64,000 nt of DNA from CAZFLD01 sp964519835 (GTDB lineage: Bacteria > Spirochaetota > Spirochaetia > DSM-27196 > CAZFLD01): NCBI GenBank assembly GCA_964519835.1, contig CAZFLD010000008.1:1-64000 (forward strand). The letters are read 5' to 3'. Shown here piece after piece: positions 41,525 to 50,377 of this stretch (its first letter is position 1; each line of letters starts with the position of its first letter). The notes below the pieces were generated by a model. That model ran no database searches. It was not told where the DNA came from and worked only from the letters and a program-made list of their open reading frames with translations. A program made the position numbers and the translations under genes.

Positions 41525-44500
41525 TTGGGTGCCGTCGGCGTGTGGACCGTTCCGGTGTCGGCCCAAGAGCCGCCTACTGAGCCGCCACCCAGTCAAGCAC
41601 AGGGCGACGGGATCCTCACGCGCGAGGGGACGCTCCGCCGCGAGATCGTTACGGCGTCGTTCTACGAGCTTTCGTCGCTTCTGCGCGAGCTCGATCTTTC
41701 GACACGGGGTAGTCGCGGCGAGCTACAAAATCGCCTTCTCGACCACTACGACCTGCCGCCGGTCGCCGAGCCTGAAACCCAGGAACAGCGTCGTGTGGTC
41801 ATCGAGGAGGCGGACCAGGTGCGCTACTCCGAGGTCGAGGTCCACGAGGGTGAAACGGAACGGTTTGTACGGATGACCGGCGGCGTGTTTATCCGGTTGT
41901 CGGACCCGGACCAGGGTGTTGTGCACACCATCATCGCCGACGAGGTTGTCTACAACGAAACCACCGAGGTGGTAACCGCCTCGGGTGACATCGAATACGC
42001 CATCGAGCGGGAAGGGGAACGTGAGGTCTTCCGGGGGGAGGGCTTGAGCTTCAACCTCGAAAGTTACGAAGGTCTCTTTCTCGACGGCGTCTCGAGTCGT
42101 CCCCGGACGATCGACGGTAGGGAGCTGGAGTTTTCTTTTGAGGGCAGGACCCTGTCGCGATCGGAGGAGGACGTCGTTGTGCTCGAAAACGGCGTGATCA
42201 CCTCGTCAACCGCCGATCCGCCGAACTACTACATCGGCGCCGAGCAAGTTTGGGTTCTTGCCCCGGGAGAATGGGGGCTGGAGAACGGTCTACTGTACGT
42301 TGGTCGGGTACCCATGCTCGTGATCCCGTTCTTTTTCAACCCGGCGGACCAGATCGTGTTCCATCCCTCCGTTGGGTTTTCGGCTATTTCGGGCCCTTAC
42401 GTGCAAACGACCACCTACCTATTCGGAGAGAAGGAGGAGGCGGATAGTCCCCTGTCTATCTTGAGCATCGCCGAAGAAGAGGCGGAGAACGGACCTCTCG
42501 TCCGACGAGGTCTCTTCCTCCGCAGCTCCGAGGGCGCCCCCGAGCCGTCGTACCCGGACAACTGGGTACTCAAACTCAAGACGGACATCTACGCGAATCG
42601 CGGCGTGTTTGCGGGCGTCGACGGGAGTCTCCCGGGCCTTGCCTCGCTGGACCGGTTCCGATTTTCAGGAAGCCTGGCCGTTTCCCGCGAGGTCTATCGG
42701 ACCGGGGAGAGCTACAGCGCGCTGTATCAGGAAACGGCGGACTCCGTGTTCAAGTCCTATCCCCACTTCTCGTACCTCTTCGGCGGCGAGGTACCCATTC
42801 GGTTTGGCCTGGACACGGAGGCGAGTATCCGATTTGGTGTCGGATCGGCTTCGGCCCAAATCCAAGGTTATTCCGACCCGTTCTTGACCGCCCATTTTTC
42901 CACACGATCAGAAGACATTCAGTGGCTCAAGCTCCTCGGCCTCGAGGACGAGGAGTCCGCGGGCGGCTCACGAATCAGCGGTTTCAGGTGGCGCGTATCG
43001 GCGGCAATAACGCCGACAATGAGCGCAACGGCGCCCTACCTTCAGACCCTGCAGATCTCGCCCATCGCGACAACGCTGGCATTCTCGAGCAAGAGCATAC
43101 CCTCTTCGGAGCTGCCCCCGGAGCGCAGGGATGCTTTGGACAGCCCCATGGCCTATTTTTACGCGCCGGACTCCCTGGTGGCGCCGGACATCGGTGTAAG
43201 GCTTTCCGGAACCATTCTGCAGTTCCCCATCGCCGATAGGTCCACAAGCCAAACGCCGGGCGGCCAAGTCGGGGAGAACCCCCTTCGCCCGCCGTGGGAA
43301 AACCCGCCGCCGTCGGATGATACCCCGGAGGCACCACCCGCGCAGCCACCGGGCATTCGTGGGAGCCTACCGGTGGGAAGCGCCCCCGGAGAGCCGCGGT
43401 TCTCGCTCGGCTACCAGGTTGCCCCGGCGATAAACCTAACGCATCGCTTTAGCTCCCCGGAGTGGTCCCTTCCCGAGGAGGTGGACTACACAATGCAGCA
43501 AAGCAACGCGACGCTTCGTGGGTCCGCATCGCTTTCGTACCGATTGAGCCTCGTCGAAAATATCTTTGGGCTTACCGGATCAACCGGGTTCTCGGGGCAG
43601 TATCGCGCCTATTTCAACCGGGGTGCGGCGGTGGCCGATGCGACTTGGGAGTCGTTGCGGCTGCAGGCGGCCCGGTTTAACTCGCTGGGGCTTACCTCCG
43701 ACCTCCGCCTCAACGCTCTGCCGGTGGCCTACCTGCCGGTGGTGTCGCGGACCAGCCTCAACTACGACATTTCCACCGTTCTGCTGCGCACGGACTACGA
43801 CAGCCAAGACGACAACAATAACCCGGTGTTTGTGACGGAAACCATCGACTGGACCGACGAGTTTATTCGAAGCCACAGCGCCGGAGCCAACATCGTAGCC
43901 GACCTAGAGCCGGGCACTCAGAGCCTCCGCATCACCGCTGCGCTGCCGCCGCTCACCGGTCGGTTCAGCGGTTCGTTGTCGTCGGCGATAGGACCGGTAA
44001 CCCTCGGCGCCGGGATTTCTGTGCGGCAGTCCGCCTCCGACGAGACCAGTTGGACGTGGGACCCCCTTGGAATCCAGGCGGCGCTTCGTATCGGCGCGCT
44101 CCAGGTCAACCAGACGGCTTCCCTGGACGTAGAGGCCCCAAGCCTGGACCTTCTTTCCACCACGCTCTCCTACCAGGGAATCTCCGCACGCGCTCAGTTT
44201 CGACGCACCACCGGCTTTGCTTTTGGGGGCATCGGAGTCGGGTGGGTACCCGACGGGGTGGAAGAGTTCCGCGCGGTGTCGGCCTCTACTACGGCATCGG
44301 TACCGATTATCGACGAGACCTACTGGCGCAACCGCATCGGGCTATCGTTCAACCTCAATGCCGGCGTGAACTTGAGCTTTCTGCGATTCACCGACTCTTC
44401 GCTCAGCTTTGGTCTCAACCTAGAACTGTCCATCCACGAGTTTATGGATCTACGCTTTTCTTCGCAGTCCCAAAACGCGTTTATCTACCAATATATCCCC

Positions 44501-44812
44501 GACCTGGCAAACCAGGTGGGGCGGCCGTCGCGGAGTTTTTTCCTGGATTTGCTTCGGTCTTTTAACTTTTTTGACGTCCAGGACCGTATTGACTCCGACT
44601 TCAACCTGCAACGTCTTACAATCGGGCTCGTGCACTACATGGGCGATTGGGACCTGAGCGTAGATTATTCGGGAACGCCCCGCCTGGAGACGGACGATGC
44701 AGGCAACCGCCGCTTTGTGTGGGCCGACTCACTCAGCATCTCGCTGGCTTGGAAACCCATCCCGGAAATCAAAAGTGACGTGACACTCGACGAAGACACC
44801 GTGAGCTTTTGA
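41525..44812 (+). CDS. lptD: LptD-like outer-membrane assembly protein with a SAP-like N-terminal motif
   Basis: This protein of about 1,095 residues resembles LptD/OstA, which inserts lipopolysaccharide or related glycolipid into the outer membrane. Residues about 100-250 form the OstA-like beta-jellyroll (VTASGDIEYAIEREGER, GEGLSFNLESYEGLFLDG), and the typical junction to the barrel is YVGRVPMLVIPFFFNPADQIVFHPSVGF. The rest is a long beta-barrel pattern. The mature N-terminus is unusual: residues 45-75 (ELSSLLRELDLSTRGSRGELQNRLLDHY) read like a SAP helix-extension-helix motif. The start is uncertain; a TTG at 41525 gives a short signal segment ending VSAQE, with a proline-rich linker after it. 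Confidence 0.8.
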   Translation: MGAVGVWTVPVSAQEPPTEPPPSQAQGDGILTREGTLRREIVTASFYELSSLLRELDLSTRGSRGELQNRLLDHYDLPPVAEPETQEQRRVVIEEADQVRYSEVEVHEGETERFVRMTGGVFIRLSDPDQGVVHTIIADEVVYNETTEVVTASGDIEYAIEREGEREVFRGEGLSFNLESYEGLFLDGVSSRPRTIDGRELEFSFEGRTLSRSEEDVVVLENGVITSSTADPPNYYIGAEQVWVLAPGEWGLENGLLYVGRVPMLVIPFFFNPADQIVFHPSVGFSAISGPYVQTTTYLFGEKEEADSPLSILSIAEEEAENGPLVRRGLFLRSSEGAPEPSYPDNWVLKLKTDIYANRGVFAGVDGSLPGLASLDRFRFSGSLAVSREVYRTGESYSALYQETADSVFKSYPHFSYLFGGEVPIRFGLDTEASIRFGVGSASAQIQGYSDPFLTAHFSTRSEDIQWLKLLGLEDEESAGGSRISGFRWRVSAAITPTMSATAPYLQTLQISPIATTLAFSSKSIPSSELPPERRDALDSPMAYFYAPDSLVAPDIGVRLSGTILQFPIADRSTSQTPGGQVGENPLRPPWENPPPSDDTPEAPPAQPPGIRGSLPVGSAPGEPRFSLGYQVAPAINLTHRFSSPEWSLPEEVDYTMQQSNATLRGSASLSYRLSLVENIFGLTGSTGFSGQYRAYFNRGAAVADATWESLRLQAARFNSLGLTSDLRLNALPVAYLPVVSRTSLNYDISTVLLRTDYDSQDDNNNPVFVTETIDWTDEFIRSHSAGANIVADLEPGTQSLRITAALPPLTGRFSGSLSSAIGPVTLGAGISVRQSASDETSWTWDPLGIQAALRIGALQVNQTASLDVEAPSLDLLSTTLSYQGISARAQFRRTTGFAFGGIGVGWVPDGVEEFRAVSASTTASVPIIDETYWRNRIGLSFNLNAGVNLSFLRFTDSSLSFGLNLELSIHEFMDLRFSSQSQNAFIYQYIPDLANQVGRPSRSFFLDLLRSFNFFDVQDRIDSDFNLQRLTIGLVHYMGDWDLSVDYSGTPRLETDDAGNRRFVWADSLSISLAWKPIPEIKSDVTLDEDTVSF

Positions 44813-44817
44813 TCGAC

Positions 44818-44847
44818 TTGACAGTTTTGCCCGTAAGTGGCTAGTTT
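44818..44847 (+). promoter_or_regulatory. Possible promoter of phoH-ybeY-corC
   Basis: TTGACA (44818-44823) is followed after 18 bases by TAGTTT (44842-44847). Transcription would start about 15 bases before the proposed phoH start. Confidence 0.45.
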
Positions 44848-44868
44848 TTTTACTGGAGATGAGTAGCC

Positions 44869-45864
44869 ATAAGTACCGCTATCGTTCTTGACGGGCCCCA
44901 GGTCCTCGCGGACGTATGCGGCGCAAACGATTCAAACCTCCGCCTTATCGAGGAGTTACTCGCCGTACCCATCCGATCGCGGGGAAACGAAGTATTCATC
45001 GAATCCGATGACGCACAGAAGCGAAAAATCCTTCGACGCATGATGGAGGACCTCACGACGCACGTAGAACTGGGACGCACGCCCGGTCCGGATTTGGTAC
45101 GCGCCGTATTCAAGGCGGCGTCCGGCGACACCGTTGAGGATTCGGACCTTTTAAAAGAAGCCGAGATCACGGTGCCGGGCGGGTTTTCCCGCGTATTTCC
45201 ACGCAGTATTCGTCAGGCCGGCTACATCGACGGCATGCGCACGCATGAGCTCTGTTTTGGCATTGGTCCCGCAGGGACCGGGAAGACGTTTTTAGCCGTC
45301 GCCCATGCCATGCAACGGGTGTTGTCCCGGGCCAAGCGCAAGCTGATCCTCACGCGCCCCGTTGTGGAAGCGGGTGAGAGCCTAGGATTTTTGCCCGGAG
45401 ACCTGGCGCAAAAGATCAATCCCTATCTCCGGCCTCTGTATGACTCCATGGAGGCGTTGGTTCCACACGAGGTCATTCGTCGAATGGAGGATAACGGCAT
45501 CATCGAGATTGCGCCGCTCGCGTACATGAGGGGACGGAGCCTCAAGGACTGCTTTATTATTTTGGATGAAGCCCAGAACACCACTCGGGAGCAAATAAAA
45601 ATGTTCCTGACCCGAATCGGCGAAGGGAGCGAGGCCGTTGTTACCGGCGACATCACACAAATCGATTTGCCACGCCACAAGGACTCCGGTCTCCTTCACG
45701 CGGCGCGTGTCCTCCAGACAATCCCGGACATTCAATTCAGCTTTTTTACCTCCGGCGACGTTGTCCGGAATCCGCTGGTCAAAAAGATCATTACCGCCTA
45801 CGAAAACTACGAGTCCGCCGCGGACAGCAACACCCCACAGGCGGCCAAGAGGAACCAATCGTGA
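44869..45864 (+). CDS. phoH: PhoH-family ATPase, probably with a non-ATG start
   Basis: PhoH-like ATPases with an RNA-linked role are commonly next to ybeY. The ATPase has Walker A in IGPAGTGKTFLA and Walker B in CFIILDEAQNTTREQIKMFL, followed by TRIGEGSEAVVTGDITQIDLP. The first ATG is at 45037, but the frame is open upstream to 44863, and the extra 56 residues carry a typical PhoH N-terminus (IVLDGPQVLADVCGANDSNLRLIEELL). No ATG, GTG or TTG exists in that stretch. ATA at 44869, with GGAG at 44855-44858, is the best candidate start; a base error is the alternative. ybeY follows through a GTGA overlap. Confidence 0.8.
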   Translation: MSTAIVLDGPQVLADVCGANDSNLRLIEELLAVPIRSRGNEVFIESDDAQKRKILRRMMEDLTTHVELGRTPGPDLVRAVFKAASGDTVEDSDLLKEAEITVPGGFSRVFPRSIRQAGYIDGMRTHELCFGIGPAGTGKTFLAVAHAMQRVLSRAKRKLILTRPVVEAGESLGFLPGDLAQKINPYLRPLYDSMEALVPHEVIRRMEDNGIIEIAPLAYMRGRSLKDCFIILDEAQNTTREQIKMFLTRIGEGSEAVVTGDITQIDLPRHKDSGLLHAARVLQTIPDIQFSFFTSGDVVRNPLVKKIITAYENYESAADSNTPQAAKRNQS

Positions 45865-46340
45865 ACACTGTAGAGGTCTCGTCGGAAGGATCCGACGAAT
45901 CTGACGACCCTCATTTAGTCCGGCACATTCAAACGTATAGCGCCACGGCATTGGAACATCTGAACATCGACGGCTGGGAGCTGTCGGTGCATCTGTGCGG
46001 CGATGAGACAATCACACACCTCAACCGGATGTACCGGCGCAAGGACGGCCCAACCGACGTGTTGTCGTTTTCTCAGTTCGACAACGGCGATTACCGTCCG
46101 CCCGACGGGGAGATGGTTCCGGCCGGCGACATCGTTGTCGCCCTTCCCCAGGCAAAAAAAAACGCGCGGAACTCCGGTTCCACCGTGGACGCGGAGATTG
46201 GGCGGCTGGTTGTGCACGGTATTTTGCACTTGGCGGGATATGACCATGGGGAGGAGGACACCGACGGACCGATGTTTGACCTACAAAACGAGATACTTGC
46301 TTTATTGCGTGCAAACCCGGCGCAGGAGACATTATCGTGA
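45861..46340 (+). CDS. ybeY: Endoribonuclease YbeY
   Basis: YbeY (159 residues) is a metal-dependent RNase for 16S rRNA maturation and quality control. The zinc motif Hx3Hx5H is complete: H119, H123 and H129 in HGILHLAGYDHG. Upstream of it, RRKDGPTDVLSF is the second conserved block. GTG at 45861 overlaps the phoH stop, and the corC start overlaps its own stop, each as GTGA. Confidence 0.95.
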   Translation: MNTVEVSSEGSDESDDPHLVRHIQTYSATALEHLNIDGWELSVHLCGDETITHLNRMYRRKDGPTDVLSFSQFDNGDYRPPDGEMVPAGDIVVALPQAKKNARNSGSTVDAEIGRLVVHGILHLAGYDHGEEDTDGPMFDLQNEILALLRANPAQETLS

Positions 46341-47182
46341 GCAGCTCAAAACACGGAGGTTTTTTCCGGCGGCTTTTTCGCAAAGAAAACGATAACCGGG
46401 AACTCGAAGCGCTGAACCTGGAAAAGCAAGACATGATCCGCGGTATTGTGGAACTGTCGGAGACGACCGTTAAAGAAGTCATGGTCCCGCGTATCGACGT
46501 TGTATTTGTCTCCATGGACATGCAGGTCACGGAGATTCTCGAAAAGGTCGGAGATTCGGGCCACTCGCGATATCCGGTATACAAGGATACCATCGACAAC
46601 GTCGTGGGAATGCTCTACGCCAAGGACCTGCTCGAGTATTGCTTTCGCGAAGATGAGTTCGACATCGGCAAGATCGTTCGCAAACCTTTTTTTGTGCCGG
46701 AATCTAAACGACTTGACTCTCTGCTCCGGGAAATGAAGGGGCGCCACGTCCACATCGCCGTTGCCGTGGATGAGTACGGAGGCGTATCCGGCATTGTCTG
46801 TTTCGAAGACATCATCGAAGAGATCGTGGGCGACATCCAGGACGAGTTCGACCACGAGCGGGAGGACGTACTCCAAATCGGCGACGGAGTCTACCTGTGC
46901 GATGCCCGTGTCGATATAGAGGACCTCAACGAGGAGATCCAGTCCGAGATACCCGACGACGACTACGACACATTGGGCGGCTTTGTGTTTGACCTCTTTG
47001 GCAAGATTCCCGTCAAATACGAGAAGGTCCGCTACGAAAATTTCGACTTTATTATCCAAGATATGGACGGCCACAAAATCCGGACGGTCAAGGTCATCCG
47101 CCTGCGGGAAGAGGACCTTGCCGAAGAATCCGGGAAAGACACGGAAAATGACCTCCAAAAAAAGCAGCGGGAAAAGGCATAA
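46337..47182 (+). CDS. CorC/HlyC-family CBS-domain protein
   Basis: This 281-residue protein has two CBS domains (about residues 50-175: VMVPRIDVVFVSMDM; GHSRYPVYKDTIDNVVGMLYAKDL; VAVDEYGGVSGIVCFEDIIEEIVGDI) and a C-terminal transporter-associated domain with DTLGGFVFDLFGKIP. It lacks the DUF21 membrane part, as CorC does. Such proteins are linked to Mg2+/Co2+ efflux or hemolysin-type transport. The genomic pairing phoH-ybeY-corC is common in bacteria. Confidence 0.9.
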   Translation: MSSSKHGGFFRRLFRKENDNRELEALNLEKQDMIRGIVELSETTVKEVMVPRIDVVFVSMDMQVTEILEKVGDSGHSRYPVYKDTIDNVVGMLYAKDLLEYCFREDEFDIGKIVRKPFFVPESKRLDSLLREMKGRHVHIAVAVDEYGGVSGIVCFEDIIEEIVGDIQDEFDHEREDVLQIGDGVYLCDARVDIEDLNEEIQSEIPDDDYDTLGGFVFDLFGKIPVKYEKVRYENFDFIIQDMDGHKIRTVKVIRLREEDLAEESGKDTENDLQKKQREKA

Positions 47183-49145
47183 GCCCTTCGCCAAGTACGC
47201 CTTTTGCTTGGTTTTCCTGCTAGTTTCCACCGCCGCCGGTGCGCAGACGGCGGTGGATTTTTACCGTGCCGGGTCACGGGCGCTTGCCGCCGGTGACTTG
47301 CCGGAGGCCGTGGAGAACCTCCGCGAGGCCGTGCGTATCAACAACGCCTACTTCGACGCCTACGCCGGGCTCGCCGAGGCTTACTACCTTCTCGATGAGT
47401 ATGACGAGGCACTGGCGAACATCCGTGAGGCGGTTCGGCTCAGCAGAAGAAACGCGGATGTGTACGTGTTGCAGGCACGGATTCTCCTTGGGCTCGGCGA
47501 CCTGCCTGGTGCTCGGGAAGCGCTGGATATCGCGCTCCGCCTTCGACCAAACGATGCGTCCGCCCGGCTCACAGAGGCGGAGATCGCCCTCGCTGAGGGG
47601 CAGGTGGATGCGGCTGAAGACCGCTTTCTCGAGGTCCTGCGGCTGAACCCGGACGGTAGACAGGCGCTTTTGTCCCTTATGATCCTCTACGACACGATGG
47701 GCCAACCGGAGAGGGCTGAGCGATATCTTGACCCGGCGCTGCGAAACTATGCGGACAGCGCTCTTGTACAGTACCTTGCCGCCACCCACTACCTCGGCTC
47801 GGGCAACGTAAACACCGCCATGCGCCACGTTCAAACAGCTGTGACGCTCGAACCCGATTATCGGGACGCGCTTCTCTTGCTCGGCGCCCTGTACTACTAC
47901 CAGGAGCGTCACTCCGAGGCGGAGGCGGTCATGGACCAGCTTCTAAACCGGGACCCACAGGACATTGAGGCGTGGTACATCCGCTCGGTTTCGCAAGAGG
48001 CCCAGGGGCGCGTTGGCGACGCGATTATGGGCTACAGGCGGGCGCTCCGGGTCTCCCCGGATTTTGAGGCGGCGCGTCTTGCGATGGAGGCGGCAATCTT
48101 GGACAACCTCGATTTGGAGGACAACCGCCGCGCCGAATCCGCCGCCTATCGGTTTGGGCGTGCCGGCCTATTCGCGGAACAGAACCTCTTCTCGCGGGCG
48201 GCCACGGAGTATCGGCGGGGCCTGCGCCTTGACCCATACAGCACCGAGGGGCGCATGGGCTACGCGGAGCTCTATCGAACCGGTGGTCGTTTTGCGACGT
48301 TTTTGGCCCAAGCCCAGGTCATCCGGGACCTCGGCATGGAGACGATGGAGGTGGCGGATATCATCGAGATCTACGAGAGCCTGCTTTCAGACAGCGTGTC
48401 GACGGAGTGGGGGATCGACCAGTTCTCCCTGCCGCGCCGGCCGCTGGTCATCTCGCTGTTCTACGAGACTTCGGGCTTTAGTTTGGGGCTCCCTGAGTCG
48501 TCCCGTTTTTTTGCGGGCTTTGCCCACGATATGGTCCTCGGCATGGAAAACCTCGAACCCTCGGATGTGCCCCAAGCCGTTCCGGGCTACGGCCGGGCGT
48601 TTCGACAGGCGCGCGACCACAATAGCGACTACTTTGTGCTTTTTTCCTTTGAAGACCAGGACCGGTCGTTTCGGGGCCGGGCCGAGGTATACCTAACACG
48701 GACCGGCGCGGAGGTAGCCGAGTTCGTGGCCGGCAGGAGCGGCAACGACAGGGTACAAGGCGTGCTGACCACCTTGGTGGAAGAGATCGAGGCTCTGGCC
48801 CCCGTGTCGGCACAGCTTGTCGCGCGAGAGCTTGACCGCGGCGTGATTGCGCTTGGAGCCGCCGACGGCCTGGTGGAAGGCGACACGTTTCCAATCGTCG
48901 CGGAGACAGCCTACCTGCTCGCCCGCGACGGATTGAGCTTTTTGTACTCGGAAAACGACGTGCGGGGCACGTTCGAAGTGACTCGGACGGACGATCTTAT
49001 CTCAGAGGGGGATATCTCCTCGACGGACTTCTTCGACACGATTAGCATCGGAGACCTGGTGCTCGCCGGCGGCCAAGAGCCCGTCGAAACGCCCGCCGCG
49101 GGCCTCTTTCCTCCAATCTACCACCGAATTCGCGCCGTCCGCTAA
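47148..49145 (+). CDS. Large exported TPR protein
   Basis: This protein of about 665 residues has an N-terminal basic stretch and a hydrophobic segment ending in TAAGAQT, a likely signal peptide. From residue about 40 to 330 run roughly eight tetratricopeptide repeats (AGSRALAAGDLPEAVENLREAVRINNAYFDA is a clear one). The C-terminal half has alternating strands and a domain near ALAPVSAQLVARELDRGVIALGAADGLVEGD that recalls lipoprotein sensory regions. It overlaps corC by 35 bases. The start at 47148 follows a GGAAA stretch. The function is unknown; TPR proteins of this kind usually organise envelope complexes. Confidence 0.8.
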   Translation: MTSKKSSGKRHKPFAKYAFCLVFLLVSTAAGAQTAVDFYRAGSRALAAGDLPEAVENLREAVRINNAYFDAYAGLAEAYYLLDEYDEALANIREAVRLSRRNADVYVLQARILLGLGDLPGAREALDIALRLRPNDASARLTEAEIALAEGQVDAAEDRFLEVLRLNPDGRQALLSLMILYDTMGQPERAERYLDPALRNYADSALVQYLAATHYLGSGNVNTAMRHVQTAVTLEPDYRDALLLLGALYYYQERHSEAEAVMDQLLNRDPQDIEAWYIRSVSQEAQGRVGDAIMGYRRALRVSPDFEAARLAMEAAILDNLDLEDNRRAESAAYRFGRAGLFAEQNLFSRAATEYRRGLRLDPYSTEGRMGYAELYRTGGRFATFLAQAQVIRDLGMETMEVADIIEIYESLLSDSVSTEWGIDQFSLPRRPLVISLFYETSGFSLGLPESSRFFAGFAHDMVLGMENLEPSDVPQAVPGYGRAFRQARDHNSDYFVLFSFEDQDRSFRGRAEVYLTRTGAEVAEFVAGRSGNDRVQGVLTTLVEEIEALAPVSAQLVARELDRGVIALGAADGLVEGDTFPIVAETAYLLARDGLSFLYSENDVRGTFEVTRTDDLISEGDISSTDFFDTISIGDLVLAGGQEPVETPAAGLFPPIYHRIRAVR

Positions 49146-49151
49146 CGCCGT

Positions 49152-49190
49152 GCCTGGAGGGAGCCTGCCCCTCCGGGCCTGCTTTTTTTT
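49152..49190 (+). terminator. Rho-independent terminator after the TPR gene
   Basis: A 10-base-pair stem (GCCTGGAGGG / CCCTCCGGGC, one G-T pair) with a 7-base loop is followed after four bases by eight T. It separates the phoH-ybeY-corC-TPR unit from gap. Confidence 0.85.
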
Positions 49191-49278
49191 CCCGGCGGCA
49201 CTATCCGCCTCGACGGAGAAACGGCTGCCGGTGCGGCCCGGGATGCCGGACCGCCGGACTCGGTGGTGCGCGTAATCG

Positions 49279-49308
49279 TTGACAACACAATGGGAAAGGT
49301 CGTATAGT
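49279..49308 (+). promoter_or_regulatory. Promoter of the gap-pgk-tpiA-secG operon
   Basis: TTGACA (49279-49284) and TATAGT (49303-49308) are 18 bases apart. The gap start lies about 60 bases further on with GGAGG as ribosome site. Confidence 0.75.
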
Positions 49309-49369
49309 CCGCGTGAGCCATAATGGCAATACCAAACAGAAAGACTCTACCGAATTCACTGGAGGCGCA

Positions 49370-50371
49370 ATGAGTATCGCAATTAACGGATTTGGCCGCA
49401 TCGGCCGAAATGTCTTTAAGATCGCTTTGGAAAAAGGTGTCGACGTCGTCGCCATCAACGATATCACCGACAACAAGACCCTCGCACACCTCCTGAAATA
49501 CGATTCCACACAGGGAAAGTTTGAAGGTACGGTTGAATACGACGACGCAAACCTCATCGTCAACGGCAAAAAATACAAGGTCTGCGCCGAAAGAAACCCC
49601 GCCCAAATTCCCTGGGGCTCGGCACCGGACGTAGTTATCGAGTCCACCGGCGTATTCACGACACGCGAAGGCGATCGCGGTGGTTACGGCGACCATCTCA
49701 AAAATGCGTCGTTTCCGGCCAAGCGAGTCATCCTCACCGTTCCGGCCAAAGATCAAATCGACAACATGATCGTCCTTGGTGTCAATGATTCGGCTCTCAG
49801 GGACGAAGACCTTTGTATTTCCAACGCCTCATGTACCACAAACTGCTTGGCACCAATTGCCAAGGTTTTGGACGACGCGTTTGGCATTGACTCGGGCTTG
49901 ATGACGACCATCCACTCCTACACCAACGACCAGACGGTGCTCGACGGCCCGCACAAGGACCTTCGTCGCGCTCGCTCCTGTGCGATCAATATGATCCCCA
50001 CCACGACCGGCGCGGCCCGGGCGGTCGGCAAGGTGCTTCCCCACCTAAACGGCAAGCTTGACGGCGTCGCCATTCGTGTTCCGACTCCGACCGGCTCCAT
50101 TGTTGACTTGGTTGCCGAGGTTAAGTCGGAGGTAACCGTGGATGCCGTAAACAAAGCCATGAAAGATGCTTCCCAGGGCGCACTCAAGGGCATCCTGGCA
50201 TACACCGAGGACCCGATTGTTTCCTCGGACATCGTTCATGACTCCCATTCGTCGATCTTTGACGCGGCGAGCACCATGGTGATGGGAAAAAGGGTTAAAG
50301 TCTTTTCGTGGTATGATAACGAGTGGGGCTACTCACACCGAGTTGTCGACCTGGCCAAGCTAATCTCATAG
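49370..50371 (+). CDS. gap: Glyceraldehyde-3-phosphate dehydrogenase, type I
   Basis: GAPDH (333 residues) oxidises glyceraldehyde 3-phosphate with NAD+. The N-terminal NAD motif is INGFGRIGRNVFKIAL. The catalytic cysteine is C155 (SNASCTTNCLAP) and the substrate region HSYTNDQTVLD follows. The start at 49370 is set by GGAGG four bases upstream; an in-frame GTG at 49313 precedes it and is rejected. Pgk follows after 6 bases. Confidence 0.97.
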   Translation: MSIAINGFGRIGRNVFKIALEKGVDVVAINDITDNKTLAHLLKYDSTQGKFEGTVEYDDANLIVNGKKYKVCAERNPAQIPWGSAPDVVIESTGVFTTREGDRGGYGDHLKNASFPAKRVILTVPAKDQIDNMIVLGVNDSALRDEDLCISNASCTTNCLAPIAKVLDDAFGIDSGLMTTIHSYTNDQTVLDGPHKDLRRARSCAINMIPTTTGAARAVGKVLPHLNGKLDGVAIRVPTPTGSIVDLVAEVKSEVTVDAVNKAMKDASQGALKGILAYTEDPIVSSDIVHDSHSSIFDAASTMVMGKRVKVFSWYDNEWGYSHRVVDLAKLIS

Positions 50372-50377
50372 GGTTTT

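Noticed and set aside
44850..45170. A minus-strand frame opposite the start of phoH
   Set aside because: The plus-strand frame over the same bases encodes a good PhoH N-terminus; the minus frame has no features.
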